Shown: positions 11,093 to 22,015 of the stretch, piece after piece
How the letters are laid out: each line of letters starts with the position of its first letter
How positions within the stretch are numbered: the stretch's first letter is position 1
Origin: Photobacterium lucens
GTDB taxonomy: Bacteria > Pseudomonadota > Gammaproteobacteria > Enterobacterales > Vibrionaceae
Assembly (NCBI RefSeq): GCF_009873615.1
Contig: NZ_SSMG01000170.1
Location: 1 to 60,875, forward strand
Direction: 5' to 3'
DNA length: 60,875 bases
Position numbers and translations under genes: made by a program
The notes under the pieces: model-generated
What the model was told of the DNA's origin: nothing
Database searches by the model: none
The model's input: the letters and a program-made list of their open reading frames with translations, nothing else

Positions 11093-11201
11093 CTTTAGAA
11101 TGAATCAGTTGCGTTAATTTCTATCAGTGGTACAACAAGGTATTACGATTTGTTATTTAGCGAAAGCTTAATGTTATTAGGTATAGTTCAGGGAGCATTT
11201 C

Positions 11202-12020
11202 ATGGCGAAGATTGGTTTAGTACAAATGAATTCGGGAGCCGATCCTGAGCATAACTTAAGTAAGTTAAAAAAGAAGGTGAAAGGACTTCAGCTACAAGGC
11301 GCTAAACTAGTAGTTACGCCAGAAAATACACTGGTATTTGGTAGCAGAGAAGATTACCAGCAATGGGCTGAGCCTTTAAATGATGGCCCGATGCAAACAG
11401 CGCTCTCGGAGCTTGCGGGTAAATTGGGAATTTGGCTACTGCTAGGCTCTATGCCCATTCTTCAGCCTGACGGCACAATCACTTCAACTAGCCTACTTTA
11501 TGACGATAAAGGTCAGTTAAAAGAGCATTACAGTAAACTGCATATGTTTGATGTGGATGTTGCAGATAAGCACCATAGCTACCGTGAGTCAGATACATTC
11601 AAAGCAGGTGATGAGATTAAAGTGGTTGCGACGCCTTACGGTAACATCGGTATGTCGATTTGCTATGACGTCCGTTTCCCTGCGCTGTATAGCGAATTAC
11701 GTGCTCAAGGTGCCGATATCATCGTGGTACCAGCCGCCTTTACTAAACTCACAGGTAAAGCCCATTGGGAAGTGTTACTGCGTGCGCGTGCGATTGAAAC
11801 TCAGTGTTGGGTGATTGCGGCAGCGCAATGGGGAGAGCACAATGAGAAGCGAGAAACCTGGGGACATTCGATGATAATTGATCCTTGGGGACAAATTGTT
11901 GCCTGTCAGCAGCAAGGCACAGGTGTTCTGACTGCCAATATTGATTTACAATTATCTGCAAAGATCCGCGCTAATATGCCAGTTGCTGAACACGCTAAAT
12001 TTTGTGTTCAACCGCGCTAA
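11202..12020 (+). CDS. Nitrilase-superfamily amidase (Nit1/Nit2-like)
   Basis: This is a carbon-nitrogen hydrolase with the Glu-Lys-Cys catalytic triad visible: Glu41 (TPENTLVFG), Lys112 (YSKLHMFDV) and Cys154 (MSICYDVRFP). The DVDVADKHHSYRES segment resembles the Nit1/Nit2 group, whose members hydrolyse deaminated glutathione or alpha-keto acid amides as metabolite repair enzymes. The exact substrate cannot be decided from sequence, so no symbol is given. AGGGAG precedes the ATG. The gene lies between yhdP and tldD, a position shared with other Vibrionaceae, and ends 19 bases before tldD. Confidence 0.9.
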   Translation: MAKIGLVQMNSGADPEHNLSKLKKKVKGLQLQGAKLVVTPENTLVFGSREDYQQWAEPLNDGPMQTALSELAGKLGIWLLLGSMPILQPDGTITSTSLLYDDKGQLKEHYSKLHMFDVDVADKHHSYRESDTFKAGDEIKVVATPYGNIGMSICYDVRFPALYSELRAQGADIIVVPAAFTKLTGKAHWEVLLRARAIETQCWVIAAAQWGEHNEKRETWGHSMIIDPWGQIVACQQQGTGVLTANIDLQLSAKIRANMPVAEHAKFCVQPR

Positions 12021-12039
12021 ATAATTTAAGAGCAAATTA

Positions 12040-13485
12040 ATGACCCTTAACACCGTAGAAAATACCATGCTAGACCAATCAGGTCTGGGCCGTGATGAAC
12101 TGCACAACATCTTAGGTATCATTGCCGCAAGAGATGTGGATTATGCTGATATTTATTTCCAATCTTGCTGGCATGAGTCTCTGGTGCTGGAAGACAGCAT
12201 CATTAAAGATGGTTCATTTAATATCGATCGTGGTGTTGGTGTACGCGCAGTTGCTGGTGAGAAAACCGGTTTTGCCTATTCAGATCAAATTAATCAATTA
12301 GCCTTAACTCAAAGTGCGAAAGCGGCACGTGGTATTGTGCGCCAAGGCGGTAATGGCAAAGTACAAACCTTTAGCCCATTAACCACATCAGGCATTTATG
12401 CGCCAGTTAACCCTCTGGGTAGCTTAGATAAATTCCAAAAAATCGCATTGTTGGAAGAGATCGATCGCTACATTCGTACTAAAGAGCCATTGGTAACAGA
12501 AGTGTCTGTTAGCATTAATGGTGTATACGAAGAAGTATTAGTGGCCGCTCTTGATGGCACCTACGCTGCCGATATTCGTCCATTAGTTCGTTTATCAATC
12601 AGCGTATTAGTAGAAAAAGGTGACAAGCGCGAGCGTGGGAGTGCAGGTGGTGGTGGTCGTTATGGCTACGAAGCGTTTTTAGTTGAAACGGATGGTAAGA
12701 GCCAAGCGCTGCACTTTGCTGATGAAGCGATTCGCCAAGCTCTAGTGAACCTTGAAGCAGAAGCGGCACCTGCGGGCACTATGCCTGTGGTATTAGGTGC
12801 TGGATGGCCGGGTGTGCTATTGCACGAAGCGGTTGGTCATGGTTTAGAAGGTGACTTTAACCGTAAAGGTTCATCCATGTTCTCTGGTCAGCTTGGTGAG
12901 CAAGTGACGTCATCGCTATGTACAATTGTGGATGATGGTACCTTGGTTGATCGTCGTGGTTCATTAAACATCGATGATGAAGGAACACCTGCGCAATACA
13001 ATGTATTGGTAGAAGGCGGTAAGCTAAAAGGCTACATGCAAGATAAGCTTAATGCTCGTCTAATGGGTGTCGCACCGACAGGTAACGGTCGCCGTGAATC
13101 TTACGCACACTTACCTATGCCGCGTATGACAAATACCTACATGCTACCGGGTGAGCATACGCCAGAAGAGATCATCTCAAGCGTGAAGAAAGGTATTTAT
13201 GCGCCAAACTTTGGTGGTGGTCAGGTTGATATTACCTCTGGTAAGTTTGTGTTCTCTGCATCTGAAGCTTACTTAATTGAAAACGGTAAGATCACTCGCC
13301 CAATCAAAGGGGCAACCTTAATTGGTAGTGGTATTGAAGCCATGCAGCAAGTCTCTATGGTTGGTAATGATTTAGATATCGATCGTGGTGTTGGTGTGTG
13401 TGGTAAAGCAGGTCAAAGCGTTCCTGTTGGTGTGGGTCAGCCGACACTGAAAATCGATTCAATGACAGTGGGCGGTACTGAATAA
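12040..13485 (+). CDS. tldD: Metalloprotease TldD
   Basis: TldD is the catalytic half of the TldD/TldE zinc protease, which degrades unfolded peptides and processes some modified peptides such as microcin B17. The zinc-binding HEAVGH motif starts at His262 within the conserved [13 protein letters not shown]. The partner gene pmbA/tldE follows at 14207, separated only by the divergent yjgA. Length (481) matches the E. coli protein. A second ATG lies 27 bases into the gene, but the upstream one keeps the full family N-terminus. Confidence 0.97.
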   Translation: MTLNTVENTMLDQSGLGRDELHNILGIIAARDVDYADIYFQSCWHESLVLEDSIIKDGSFNIDRGVGVRAVAGEKTGFAYSDQINQLALTQSAKAARGIVRQGGNGKVQTFSPLTTSGIYAPVNPLGSLDKFQKIALLEEIDRYIRTKEPLVTEVSVSINGVYEEVLVAALDGTYAADIRPLVRLSISVLVEKGDKRERGSAGGGGRYGYEAFLVETDGKSQALHFADEAIRQALVNLEAEAAPAGTMPVVLGAGWPGVLLHEAVGHGLEGDFNRKGSSMFSGQLGEQVTSSLCTIVDDGTLVDRRGSLNIDDEGTPAQYNVLVEGGKLKGYMQDKLNARLMGVAPTGNGRRESYAHLPMPRMTNTYMLPGEHTPEEIISSVKKGIYAPNFGGGQVDITSGKFVFSASEAYLIENGKITRPIKGATLIGSGIEAMQQVSMVGNDLDIDRGVGVCGKAGQSVPVGVGQPTLKIDSMTVGGTE

Positions 13486-13508
13486 AGCCTGTTGTTATCG
13501 TGATAAAG

Positions 13509-13539
13509 AAAAAGCCAGCAAAAATTTGCTGGCTTTTTT
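13509..13539. terminator. Bidirectional terminator between tldD and yjgA
   Basis: The stem AAAGCCAGCAAA pairs with TTTGCTGGCTTT around a very short loop. There is a T-run on the right and an A-run on the left, so it can end both convergent transcripts. Confidence 0.9.
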
Positions 13540-13568
13540 GTTTTTTTACTATCTAGCTCAAGACTGAC

Positions 13569-14093
13569 TTAGTCTTCTAGGTATAAAGATTTAAGGTATT
13601 GGAAAATCTCACGGTAAGCTTTACCTGGTTTTTCCTGTGCCTTTTCTTTGGTCGCTGTACGAACAAGCTGACGTAAGTGCTGACGATCAGCATCTGGGTG
13701 ATCAACTAAAATGGCGTTGATCATGCTGTCGCCATTTTCAATTAGCTTATCACGCTTTTGTTCAAGCTTTTTCAGCGCAACCGTGTGCTGAGAGTGCTTG
13801 TTACGTAGCTTGTCTAATGCCGCTTGGATTGGCTCAATATCGATTAAGCGCATTTGCTTACCGATGTATTGAAGCTGACGACGACGTGCTTCTTTGTTGA
13901 AGCGCTGCGCATCTTTTACTGCAGTCATCATGTCATCATCAAGAGGCATTTTAGCAAGAGCATTGGGCTTTAATTCCACTAACTCTTCACCAATTTTTTG
14001 TAGCGCATCCATGTCGCGTTTCATCTCGGATTTACTAACCCAGATGATTTCCTCTTCTTCATCCCAAGGGGCTTTTTTGTTTTTACGGCTCAT
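13569..14093 (-). CDS. yjgA: Ribosome-associated protein YjgA (DarP)
   Basis: This 174-residue, highly charged helical protein belongs to the YjgA/DarP family, which associates with late 50S subunit precursors and promotes their maturation. Recognisable features are the acidic start ([22 protein letters not shown]), the basic segment [20 protein letters not shown], and the C-terminal [14 protein letters not shown]. It is convergent with tldD and divergent from pmbA (113-bp gap). This is the usual position between tldD and pmbA in vibrios. Confidence 0.93.
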   Translation of the reverse strand: MSRKNKKAPWDEEEEIIWVSKSEMKRDMDALQKIGEELVELKPNALAKMPLDDDMMTAVKDAQRFNKEARRRQLQYIGKQMRLIDIEPIQAALDKLRNKHSQHTVALKKLEQKRDKLIENGDSMINAILVDHPDADRQHLRQLVRTATKEKAQEKPGKAYREIFQYLKSLYLED

Positions 14094-14206
14094 AATGGGC
14101 TCACTAACACTATCAATAGCTCTATTTTATCAGTTTAATAACGATTTTGGGCGTAAATTACATTATTCTATAACCAATAAGCAAAACCCTAACCTTAAGT
14201 GATTGT

Positions 14207-15550
14207 ATGGACGTAAGAGAACAGGTAGCCCAGCAGCGAGTTGAACTGGAAGCCGCTGTCGCGAAAGCGCTAGAAGTCGCCGGTAAACAAGCGGATGCCG
14301 CCGAAGTAGCCATTAACAAAACAACAGGGATCAGCGTCTCTACACGTATGTGTGATGTTGAAAATGTTGAATTTAATAGTGATGGCGCATTGGGGATCAC
14401 TGTTTATCGCGGAAATCGCAAGGGCAGTGCATCAACATCAGATCTCAGTGAAGCGGCGATTGCTCAAACAGTGGCGGCGGCACTAGATATTGCCAATTAT
14501 ACGTCAGAAGATCCGTTTGCAGGTCCTGGCCCGAAAGAGCTAATGGCGCATGATATTCCTGATCTGGATCTTTTCCATCCTGATGAGCCAGAGCCTGATC
14601 GCGCAGCATCGATTGCCATTGCCGCAGAAGAAGCCGCACTAGCGTACGATCCTCGTATTAAGCAAAGTGATGGTGCAAGTTACGATAGCCATTATGGTGT
14701 GCGTGTTTACGGTAACAGTCATGGCATGTTGGCAAGTTACGCATCTAGCCGTCACAGCATTAGCTGTTGTGTGATTGCGAAAGGCAAAAATGGTGAGATG
14801 GAGCGTGACTACAGCTACACCACTTCTCGCATTGCATCGGATTTATGGACGCCAGAGCGTGTGGGGCGTCATGCGGCAGAGCGTACTGTAGGCCGTGTTG
14901 ATGCACAAAAACTAACAACTCGTGAAGCACCTGTGATGTTTGCTGCTGATGTAGCAACGGGTTTGTTTGGTCATCTTGTGATGGGGATTAGCGGCGCTAA
15001 CCTATACCGTAAATCGTCGTTTTTAGTTGATAAGTTAGGCGAGCAAATCTTTCCAGAATGGTTAGATATTAGCGAGCGCCCACATATCTTGCGTGGGATG
15101 GCAAGTACCCCGTTTGATAGCGAAGGTTTAGCGACTTATGATCGTGAAATCATTACAGATGGTGTGTTACAGACTTATCTTCTAACTAGCTATGCTGCTC
15201 GTAAAATGAATATGCAGCCAACAGGTCATGCTGGTGGTATTCATAACTGGATGGTGAAATCGACCGGTGAAAGCTTCGAGCAAATGCTGAAGAAGATGGA
15301 TCGTGGTTTATTAGTCACCGAGTTAATGGGTCAGGGCGTGAACATTGTCACAGGTGATTATTCTCGTGGTGCGGCAGGTTTCTGGGTTGAAAATGGTCAG
15401 ATCCAATTCCCAGTATCAGAGATCACTATTGCGGGTAACCTTAAAGATATGATGCAAAACATTGTGGCGATTGGTAATGATACGGAAACACGCAGCCAGA
15501 TCTTAACTGGTTCTATGTTGCTAGATTCAATGAAGATTGCTGGTGAGTAA
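14207..15550 (+). CDS. pmbA: TldE/PmbA subunit of the TldD/TldE protease
   Basis: PmbA (TldE) is homologous to TldD but lacks the HExxH zinc site, as seen here. It forms the heterodimeric protease with TldD. Diagnostic stretches include [35 protein letters not shown] and [20 protein letters not shown]. Length is 447, close to 450 in E. coli. The gene stands alone, with a divergent yjgA upstream and a bidirectional terminator downstream. Confidence 0.96.
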   Translation: MDVREQVAQQRVELEAAVAKALEVAGKQADAAEVAINKTTGISVSTRMCDVENVEFNSDGALGITVYRGNRKGSASTSDLSEAAIAQTVAAALDIANYTSEDPFAGPGPKELMAHDIPDLDLFHPDEPEPDRAASIAIAAEEAALAYDPRIKQSDGASYDSHYGVRVYGNSHGMLASYASSRHSISCCVIAKGKNGEMERDYSYTTSRIASDLWTPERVGRHAAERTVGRVDAQKLTTREAPVMFAADVATGLFGHLVMGISGANLYRKSSFLVDKLGEQIFPEWLDISERPHILRGMASTPFDSEGLATYDREIITDGVLQTYLLTSYAARKMNMQPTGHAGGIHNWMVKSTGESFEQMLKKMDRGLLVTELMGQGVNIVTGDYSRGAAGFWVENGQIQFPVSEITIAGNLKDMMQNIVAIGNDTETRSQILTGSMLLDSMKIAGE

Positions 15551-15586
15551 TATTCATTGTAATGAATAGCAAACCATAGAAAGAAG

Positions 15587-15615
15587 AAAGCCCGAATCAT
15601 TGATCCGGGCTTTTT
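15587..15615. terminator. Bidirectional terminator between pmbA and mgtE
   Basis: AAAGCCCG (15587-15594) pairs with CGGGCTTT (15606-15613), with a short extra stem in the loop (ATC/GAT). A T-run follows on the right and an A-rich run lies on the left, fitting two convergent genes. Confidence 0.9.
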
Positions 15616-15641
15616 GTTTATCTGATGAATGTCATCATCTG

Positions 15642-17003
15642 TTATGGTGTGATAAAGATAGTGGCAAGGCCAAGGAACACCATTAAGCCGACAATATCGG
15701 TACAGGTAGTTAATGCCATACCGCCAGCAAGCGCTGGATCTATCTTGAGCTTCTTCAAGCCAATTGGGATCAATACCCCAGCAACACCTGCGACAAATAA
15801 GTTAGCCAGCATTGCTCCTGCCATAATGGCACCGAGCATTAAACTGCCTTTCCAGATCACCACTACGGCACCAATAATTAAAGCCCATACAAAGCCATTA
15901 ATTAAACCGACTCGAGCTTCTTTACTCAGTAACCAACGGGTGTTGGTATCACCAATGTGACCGACAGCTAAACCACGAATAACCAGTGCGACAGTTTGGT
16001 TACCTGCTACACCGCCCATTGATGGAACGATAGTCATTAATACGGCTACGGTCGCCATCTGCTGTAAAGTGTTTTCAAACATGTTGGAAACAGAGGCTGC
16101 AGCCAAGGCAGTTAGTACGTTAACACCTAACCAAATACTACGACTTTTCGCTGATTTAATAACGGGCGCAAAGGTATCTTCGTCATCATCCATACCCGCC
16201 ATACTCATCATTGAGTGTTCAGCTTCTTCACGGATAATATCAACCACGTCATCGATGGTAATACGACCTAACAGGTGATTATTTTCATCGACAACTGGCG
16301 CTGATACCCAATTACGGCGTTCAAACAGGTTGGCAATTTCACTGTCTGCCATATCAACAGGGATCGCTTCATCGGCATCTTCCATCACGTCTTTGATCTC
16401 AACATCAGGTTGCGTTGTGATCAGGCTTGCCAGTGATAAATGACCGATCAGAGCTTCATTTTCATCAACCACATAGAGTGCATCGGTAGCTTCAGGAAGC
16501 TCACCGCGCATACGTAGGTAACGTAAAACCACATCTGCGGTTACATCACCACGAATGGTAATGAAATCGGTACTCATCATACCGCCAGCGGTATCTTCAG
16601 GATACGCTAACGCTTTTTCGATACGATGACGATCGGTGGCATCCATTTGCGCCAGTACTTCTTGATAGCGATCATCAGGAAGGCTACGTAATACGTAAGC
16701 AACGTCATCGGTTTCCATCCCCTCGGTAACAGCTGCCAGTTTTTCTGGCTCCATTTGCGAGACGATGCCATCTTTTACATCTTCAGACAGTTCATCAAGG
16801 ATCTCACCTTGCTCTTCCGGATCCGTCAGTTGCCATAGCACTTGACGCTCTTTAGGAGGTGAGGCTTCTAATAGATGTGCAATATCCTCCGGCTCCATAT
16901 CTTGTAGGAGTCGGCGAACATGGACAAACATGCCATTTTCTAAAGCTGTATTAACTTCTTGAAGTCGTTGATGGGTTTGATCTTGTTCTAATACATCCGC
17001 CAT
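15642..17003 (-). CDS. mgtE: Magnesium transporter MgtE
   Basis: MgtE is a dimeric, Mg2+-gated channel for magnesium uptake. The order is a helical N domain (about 1-130), two CBS domains (about 130-255) and five membrane helices (about 280-450). The conserved GGVAGNQTVALVIRGLA and PALAGGMALTTCTDIVGL pore segments are present. The chosen ATG gives MADVLEQDQ (453 residues), in line with family N-termini. A GTG 15 bases upstream would add five residues and is less likely. The 292 bases between ptsO and this gene hold no ORF I can support. They must contain its promoter, but I found no convincing magnesium riboswitch. Confidence 0.95.
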   Translation of the reverse strand: MADVLEQDQTHQRLQEVNTALENGMFVHVRRLLQDMEPEDIAHLLEASPPKERQVLWQLTDPEEQGEILDELSEDVKDGIVSQMEPEKLAAVTEGMETDDVAYVLRSLPDDRYQEVLAQMDATDRHRIEKALAYPEDTAGGMMSTDFITIRGDVTADVVLRYLRMRGELPEATDALYVVDENEALIGHLSLASLITTQPDVEIKDVMEDADEAIPVDMADSEIANLFERRNWVSAPVVDENNHLLGRITIDDVVDIIREEAEHSMMSMAGMDDDEDTFAPVIKSAKSRSIWLGVNVLTALAAASVSNMFENTLQQMATVAVLMTIVPSMGGVAGNQTVALVIRGLAVGHIGDTNTRWLLSKEARVGLINGFVWALIIGAVVVIWKGSLMLGAIMAGAMLANLFVAGVAGVLIPIGLKKLKIDPALAGGMALTTCTDIVGLMVFLGLATIFITP

Positions 17004-17295
17004 AGGTATTAGGCCCACTTATATTTTGATGGCGCAATAAGCTGAATTTTAACGTAATAACCTAGCTTTTGTCTCATATGATTTACGTCTGAACAGTGAA
17101 TTTATCCCTCAGACACATGCGGTATATACAATTGCTTGGCGCTTAAAACGAAAAGTTATCGCCTGTTGCCTACAGAGTTATTAATAATAGCGGTAATCGG
17201 AGCGGAATTTTAGATGTGTTCGAGAGTTTTTACGTATAAGAAACATAGAGTAGAGATACGGTAAGCTATTTTATCGTCATATGATAAAGAGAGCA

Positions 17296-17568
17296 TTAAC
17301 TCTCTTCATCAAATCCAGCTTCGATTAATGCAGAAATGGCTTCTAGTGCAGCGGTTTCATCATCACCTTCTGCGCTAACCATAATTTTTTGGCCCTGTGC
17401 AGAATCAAGCATTAAAAGTCCCATTACACTGTCGGCTGTGGCTGAGACATCGTCGTTACTGACGGTGATCACGGCACTAAAGCTTTGTGCTAGCTCAACC
17501 AGCTTAATGGCAGCGCGTGCGTGTAAGCCTAAGCGGTTTTTAATGAATAATTCGCGTTGGACTGTCAT
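17296..17568 (-). CDS. ptsO: Nitrogen phosphotransfer protein NPr
   Basis: NPr is the HPr paralogue of the nitrogen PTS (EINtr to NPr to EIIANtr). The 90-residue sequence carries the phosphorylated histidine at position 16 in RLGLHARAA and the second HPr helix region [11 protein letters not shown]. It overlaps the end of rapZ by 4 bases (ATGA), suggesting coupled translation. It is the last gene of the rpoN cluster. Only a weak hairpin follows the stop, so the transcription end is uncertain. Confidence 0.95.
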   Translation of the reverse strand: MTVQRELFIKNRLGLHARAAIKLVELAQSFSAVITVSNDDVSATADSVMGLLMLDSAQGQKIMVSAEGDDETAALEAISALIEAGFDEES

Positions 17569-18416
17569 CGTTTCTCTTCTAATGTGCGGTGGCGAACTTG
17601 GACTTGTTGCCCTTGATGCTCAAAGTAATCTGCAAGAGACTGCGCAATATAAACAGAGCGATGTTGACCGCCAGTACAGCCAATGGCAACAGTGACATAA
17701 CTGCGGTTGTTTTTCTCCAGCATTGGTAGCCAAGTTTCGATGAAATTGCGGATTTGGTAATTTAGCTGGTTGACTTCACTATGGCTGGATAGAAAATCTT
17801 TAACACCTTGGTCTAGCCCTGTTTGCGGTTTTAATTCCGGTACCCAGTGAGGGTTTGGCAAGAAACGCACATCAAATACGTAGTCGGCATCTGAGGGTAA
17901 ACCGTGTTTAAAGCCGAATGATTCAAACACCAGAATCAGTTCTTTGGCTTCTCTACCTAACACACGAGAGCGTACTGTTTCGCTTAAATCATGAATGGAT
18001 TTGTTAGTGGTGTCGATCACCAGATCTGCATGCTCTTTGAGATCGCCTAGCAGTTGGTGCTCAGTGGTGATTGCTTGCTCTAGCGTCATATTCTGGCGAG
18101 ACAAAGGATGTAAGCGACGTGTTTCGCTGTAGCGTTTCACCAATTCTTTATCATCGGCATCAAGGAAAATAACATTCACATCAATGTCTTTTTCCAGAGA
18201 CTTTAGAATACGTTCTACTTCACCTGGTTGTTGCGGCATGTTTCGGACATCGATGCTAACAGCAATGTCTTGCTCGGTATGGGCGATATCATGAATAAAC
18301 TGTGGTAGTAAATTCACTGGAAGATTATCGACACAGTAATAGCCGAGATCTTCAAGTACACGTAGGGCGACAGATTTTCCAGAACCAGAGCGGCCACTGA
18401 CAACCATCAACATCAT
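17565..18416 (-). CDS. rapZ: RNase adapter protein RapZ
   Basis: RapZ binds glucosamine-6-phosphate and the sRNA GlmZ and delivers GlmZ to RNase E, which controls GlmS and hence amino sugar supply for the envelope. The Walker A motif GRSGSGKS is at 8-15, and an NTPase-like domain continues to about residue 150. The C-terminal domain contains [18 protein letters not shown]. Length (283) is close to 284 in E. coli. It lies between ptsN and ptsO in the conserved order. Confidence 0.97.
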   Translation of the reverse strand: MMLMVVSGRSGSGKSVALRVLEDLGYYCVDNLPVNLLPQFIHDIAHTEQDIAVSIDVRNMPQQPGEVERILKSLEKDIDVNVIFLDADDKELVKRYSETRRLHPLSRQNMTLEQAITTEHQLLGDLKEHADLVIDTTNKSIHDLSETVRSRVLGREAKELILVFESFGFKHGLPSDADYVFDVRFLPNPHWVPELKPQTGLDQGVKDFLSSHSEVNQLNYQIRNFIETWLPMLEKNNRSYVTVAIGCTGGQHRSVYIAQSLADYFEHQGQQVQVRHRTLEEKR

Positions 18417-18455
18417 GGTTTATTTACCTCGGAATTAGGGATATGAAGCAGGAGA

Positions 18456-18905
18456 TTATGATTCATCGGTTAGGATCTGATACAGCTCTTGATCGTTTTT
18501 GGCATTACGAAGCTGTTTACACACTTGCTTATTGCCGAGTTTCTCAGCCATGCTTGCAAGGGTTTTAAGGTGTTCTTTACATTGATCTTCTGGAACAAAA
18601 AGAGCGAACAGCAGATCAACGGGTTGGTTATCTATCGCATCAAAATCAATCGGCTCTTGGCACTGAACTAATACGGCAACAGCTTGCTCGCTGTTACTGA
18701 TACGTCCATGTGGGATAGCAATACCATTACCAATGCCTGTAGTGCCCATCTTTTCACGGTTGAGCATACATTCAAATAAAGGTTGTGGATTTTGATCGAG
18801 ATGAGCAGCAGCGATCTCACTAATAAGTTCTAGTGCGCGCTTTTTGCTGGAGCAAGGGACTGCACTTTTTGTGCAGTCCAGGCTCAATACATGACTAAGT
18901 TGCAT
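18456..18905 (-). CDS. ptsN: Nitrogen regulatory EIIA protein PtsN
   Basis: PtsN (EIIANtr) is the output protein of the nitrogen PTS. In E. coli its unphosphorylated form affects potassium transport and other regulators. The phospho-accepting His66 lies in GNGIAIPHGR, and the fold fits the mannitol/fructose EIIA family. Length is 149, somewhat shorter than the E. coli protein. It lies 3 bases after hpf and 39 bases before rapZ, within the rpoN cluster. Confidence 0.95.
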   Translation of the reverse strand: MQLSHVLSLDCTKSAVPCSSKKRALELISEIAAAHLDQNPQPLFECMLNREKMGTTGIGNGIAIPHGRISNSEQAVAVLVQCQEPIDFDAIDNQPVDLLFALFVPEDQCKEHLKTLASMAEKLGNKQVCKQLRNAKNDQELYQILTDES

Positions 18906-18908
18906 AGT

Positions 18909-19196
18909 TTAGTGGCTGTTGAGCTTATCTTTGTGTTTGTTTAATTGGCGAACGAGTTTATCAGTCAATTCATCAATCGCGGCATACATATTTTCAGAAT
19001 CCGCCTTTGCGTGGATTTCCCCTGCGTTAATATGCAGGGTAGCTTCTGCAATTTGCTGAAGTTTTTCAACATTAAGAATGACTTGCACATTATTGATTTT
19101 ATCGAAGAAGCGTTCAAGTTTTTCAAACTTGGCTAAGACATACTCACGTAGAGAATCGGTTACATCAACATGGTGCCCTGTAATATTGATTTGCAT
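18909..19196 (-). CDS. hpf: Ribosome hibernation promoting factor HPF
   Basis: HPF binds the decoding centre of idle 30S subunits and promotes 100S dimer formation in stationary phase. The 95-residue short form (MQINITGHH... to HKDKLNSH) matches the E. coli protein end to end. I chose the second ATG because AAGGA lies 8 bases before it and only about 2 before the first ATG at 19202. It lies directly downstream of rpoN, the usual position. Confidence 0.95.
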   Translation of the reverse strand: MQINITGHHVDVTDSLREYVLAKFEKLERFFDKINNVQVILNVEKLQQIAEATLHINAGEIHAKADSENMYAAIDELTDKLVRQLNKHKDKLNSH

Positions 19197-19231
19197 AGAC
19201 ATCTTCCTTTTGTTGGATCTGAACGAGTAGT

Positions 19232-20701
19232 TTAGATCAGACGTTTTCGCTGATTCGATGGCGGAATACCTAGAGATTCACGGTACTTAGCGATAGTACG
19301 CCTTGCAACCATGATCCCTTGCTCAGCTAGCAGTGTCGCAATTTTGCTATCACTTAATGGCTTCGCTTGGTTTTCAGCAGCAACAAGTTTCTTCACCAGT
19401 GCGCGGATTGCAGTCGACGAACATTCGCCACCGTTATCCGTACTGACATGACTTGAGAAGAAGTATTTCAATTCAAAAATACCTCGAGGTGTATGCATGT
19501 ATTTCTGCGTAGTCACTCGAGATATGGTGGATTCATGCATTTCTACGGCAAGCGCGATGTCATTTAACACCATAGGTTTCATCGCTTCTTCGCCATACTC
19601 AAAGAAGTCTTGCTGATGTTCGACAATGCAGCGAGCCACTTTAAGTAATGTTTCATTTCGGCTTTCTAAGCTTTTGATCAGCCATTTCGCATCTTGAAGG
19701 TGAGTACGAATGAATTGGCTATCAGCACTATTGCGCGTATTTTTGCTTAGCGCAGCGTATTGTTCGTTAACCTTGATGCGTGGCACGCTATCTGGATTGA
19801 TAGTGACGACCCATTTGCCGTGGTCTTTAAATACAGATACATCAGGCACCACGTACTCTGTATCTGTACTGATCACGCGATTACCCGGACGAGGATCAAG
19901 CGAGTGGATCAGTGCCATTATCGCTTTGAGATCGGACTCTTTTAATTTGGTATCACGCATTAACTGGCGGTAATCACGATTACCCAGTAGATCAATATGC
20001 TCGGTTAACAGCATTTTTGCTTCTGCGAGCCACTGAGTATCCGATGGGTAGGTTGCTAATTGGAGTAACAAACACTCTTGCAAGTTACGTGAAGCCACAC
20101 CGAGAGGATCGAACTGTTGAACGCGTTTCAATACGGCTTCTACTTCATCAAGTTCGATTTCTTCATCTTCAAAACTGTCCAAAATGTCTTCAGTAGAACA
20201 AGAAAGGTAACCTTTCTCGTCAACTGCATCAATGATGGCTGTGGCGATGGCTAAATCGGTTTCACTAAATGGTGTTAAGTGAACTTGCCACATTAAGTAG
20301 TCTTGAAGAGATTCGGTGGTTTCGCCTTGATAAACAGGCACATCATCATCAAGGGCAATGCCTGTGTTACCAGTGCCTGCGCTGTAGACATCATCCCATG
20401 TTGTATCGACAGGAAGATCTTCTGGCATTTCATGGGTTTCAATGACATCGGCAGTATCAAAACTTTCAATGTCATCAATATTGTCTGATATGTCATCTTT
20501 TGCTGAATCAGCCGCAGCTTTATCGTCCGTTGTTGAAAGATCTTCATTCTCTTCCAGCTCTAACAATGGGTTACCATCGAGTGCTTCTTGGATTTCCTGT
20601 TGGAGATCCAAAGTGGAAAGCTGCAGCAGTCGAATGGCTTGCTGTAGCTGCGGCGTCATGGCCAGTTGTTGGCCTAGCTTAAGCTGGAGCGAAGTTTTCA
20701 T
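19232..20701 (-). CDS. rpoN: RNA polymerase sigma-54 factor RpoN
   Basis: Sigma-54 recognises -24/-12 promoters and needs AAA+ activators; in vibrios it governs nitrogen use, flagella and quorum sensing outputs. The glutamine-rich region I (about 1-50, [25 protein letters not shown]) is followed by an acidic region II (about 50-120). The core-binding and DNA-binding regions end in the RpoN box [10 protein letters not shown] (466-475). Length is 489. It lies 72 bases after lptB and begins the run rpoN-hpf-ptsN-rapZ-ptsO. Confidence 0.97.
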   Translation of the reverse strand: MKTSLQLKLGQQLAMTPQLQQAIRLLQLSTLDLQQEIQEALDGNPLLELEENEDLSTTDDKAAADSAKDDISDNIDDIESFDTADVIETHEMPEDLPVDTTWDDVYSAGTGNTGIALDDDVPVYQGETTESLQDYLMWQVHLTPFSETDLAIATAIIDAVDEKGYLSCSTEDILDSFEDEEIELDEVEAVLKRVQQFDPLGVASRNLQECLLLQLATYPSDTQWLAEAKMLLTEHIDLLGNRDYRQLMRDTKLKESDLKAIMALIHSLDPRPGNRVISTDTEYVVPDVSVFKDHGKWVVTINPDSVPRIKVNEQYAALSKNTRNSADSQFIRTHLQDAKWLIKSLESRNETLLKVARCIVEHQQDFFEYGEEAMKPMVLNDIALAVEMHESTISRVTTQKYMHTPRGIFELKYFFSSHVSTDNGGECSSTAIRALVKKLVAAENQAKPLSDSKIATLLAEQGIMVARRTIAKYRESLGIPPSNQRKRLI

Positions 20702-20773
20702 TAACGTAGATATACCTTGTCGTTATTATTTTTATACTGTGGCTTTTTCTTCAATCGCAGACCTATCTGTGGG

Positions 20774-21499
20774 TTATAGACGGAACTGATCACCTAGGTA
20801 AACACGTTTAACATGTTCATCGTTAAGAACGTGCTCAGGTGTACCATTCGCAATAAGATGCCCTTGACTTACGATATACGCATGTTCACAGACATCAAGT
20901 GTTTCCCTTACATTATGGTCTGTTATTAAGACACCAAGCCCACGATCACGTAAATGTTCAATGATCTTTTTGATGTCGATCACGGAGATTGGGTCAACAC
21001 CAGCAAAAGGCTCATCAAGTAAAATAAATTTTGGGTTAGCGGCAAGTGCACGTGCAATTTCGACACGGCGTCGTTCACCACCTGAAAGTGCCTGACCTAA
21101 GCTGTTACGAATATGCTGAATATTAAATTCATCTAACAAATCTTCAGCTTTGTCTTGGCGCTGTTCTTTCGTTAACTCTTTACGGGTCTGTAGTACTGCC
21201 ATTAAGTTATCGTAAACACTTAAACGGCGGAAGATGGATGCTTCCTGAGGAAGATAACCAATACCCATGCGTGAACGATTATGCATAGGTTGAAGGCTAA
21301 TATCTTCACCATCAATAGTGATGCTTCCTTCATCGCGAGCAACAAGACCCACAATCATATAAAACGATGTCGTTTTACCAGCACCGTTTGGACCGAGTAG
21401 GCCCACAATTTTTCCAGATTCAACCTCAAGGCTAACATCAGAAACAACTTTACGTCCGTTGTAGCTCTTTGCGAGGTGTTCAGCTTTTAGAATAGCCAT
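20774..21499 (-). CDS. lptB: LPS export ABC transporter ATPase LptB
   Basis: LptB powers extraction of lipopolysaccharide from the inner membrane with LptFG and LptC. All ABC motifs are present at family positions: Walker [10 protein letters not shown] (36-44, Lys42), Q-loop Gln85, signature LSGGE (138-142), Walker B LLDE (160-163) and the switch histidine in LITDHNV. Length is 241, as in E. coli. It starts 9 bases after lptA. lptF and lptG are not in this window, which is normal. Confidence 0.97.
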   Translation of the reverse strand: MAILKAEHLAKSYNGRKVVSDVSLEVESGKIVGLLGPNGAGKTTSFYMIVGLVARDEGSITIDGEDISLQPMHNRSRMGIGYLPQEASIFRRLSVYDNLMAVLQTRKELTKEQRQDKAEDLLDEFNIQHIRNSLGQALSGGERRRVEIARALAANPKFILLDEPFAGVDPISVIDIKKIIEHLRDRGLGVLITDHNVRETLDVCEHAYIVSQGHLIANGTPEHVLNDEHVKRVYLGDQFRL

Positions 21500-21508
21500 A
21501 GATACTGT

Positions 21509-22015
21509 TTATTTCTTGTTATTGTTCAATTGATTTGGTTGGATGACAGTAGTAACACGCTCATTATCGCCACTTTTCGCGACTAAACGCTGCTCATCAA
21601 TTTTATAAGTGATGACGTTACCTTTAATCTCACTGCCGTCTTGGTTTAAAACCGCTTTGTCTGTCATCTTCAAGAATTCGGTTTTGGTTTCATAACGCAT
21701 TTTTAGCGCTTCACCGTCGATAGGTTTACCGTCATCCATGATTTGATGGAAGGTGGCTGGGTTACCATAAGCGACAATGGTTTGATCTTTAGATTGACTG
21801 TTAGGTCGTGTTACCACAACTTTGTTAGCACGAATATCAATGGTGCCTTGGCGCAGTTTTACATTGCCAGTAAAGGTTGCGATGTTGTTTTGCACATCGA
21901 TTTCTTGGCTATCAGAGTCAATATTAATAGGTTGTTTAGTATCACTTTTTAATGCCCAAGACGGTGCGCTGACACATAATAAGCATAGTAGAGCACTAAT
22001 TTTGATTCGGTTCAT
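21509..22015 (-). CDS. lptA: Periplasmic LPS transport protein LptA
   Basis: LptA forms the beta-jellyroll bridge that carries LPS across the periplasm between LptC and LptD. A signal peptide (about residues 1-21, cleavage after PSWA) is followed by an OstA-like domain with NIDSDSQEIDVQNNIATFTGNVKLRQG. The length of 168 is shorter than in E. coli mainly at the C-terminus. The start lies inside lptC (20-base overlap). Confidence 0.95.
   Translation of the reverse strand: MNRIKISALLCLLCVSAPSWALKSDTKQPINIDSDSQEIDVQNNIATFTGNVKLRQGTIDIRANKVVVTRPNSQSKDQTIVAYGNPATFHQIMDDGKPIDGEALKMRYETKTEFLKMTDKAVLNQDGSEIKGNVITYKIDEQRLVAKSGDNERVTTVIQPNQLNNNKK

Noticed and set aside
17004-17295. Magnesium riboswitch in the mgtE leader
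   Set aside because: I found no arrangement of helices or conserved blocks that I could match to an M-box or similar element by eye.
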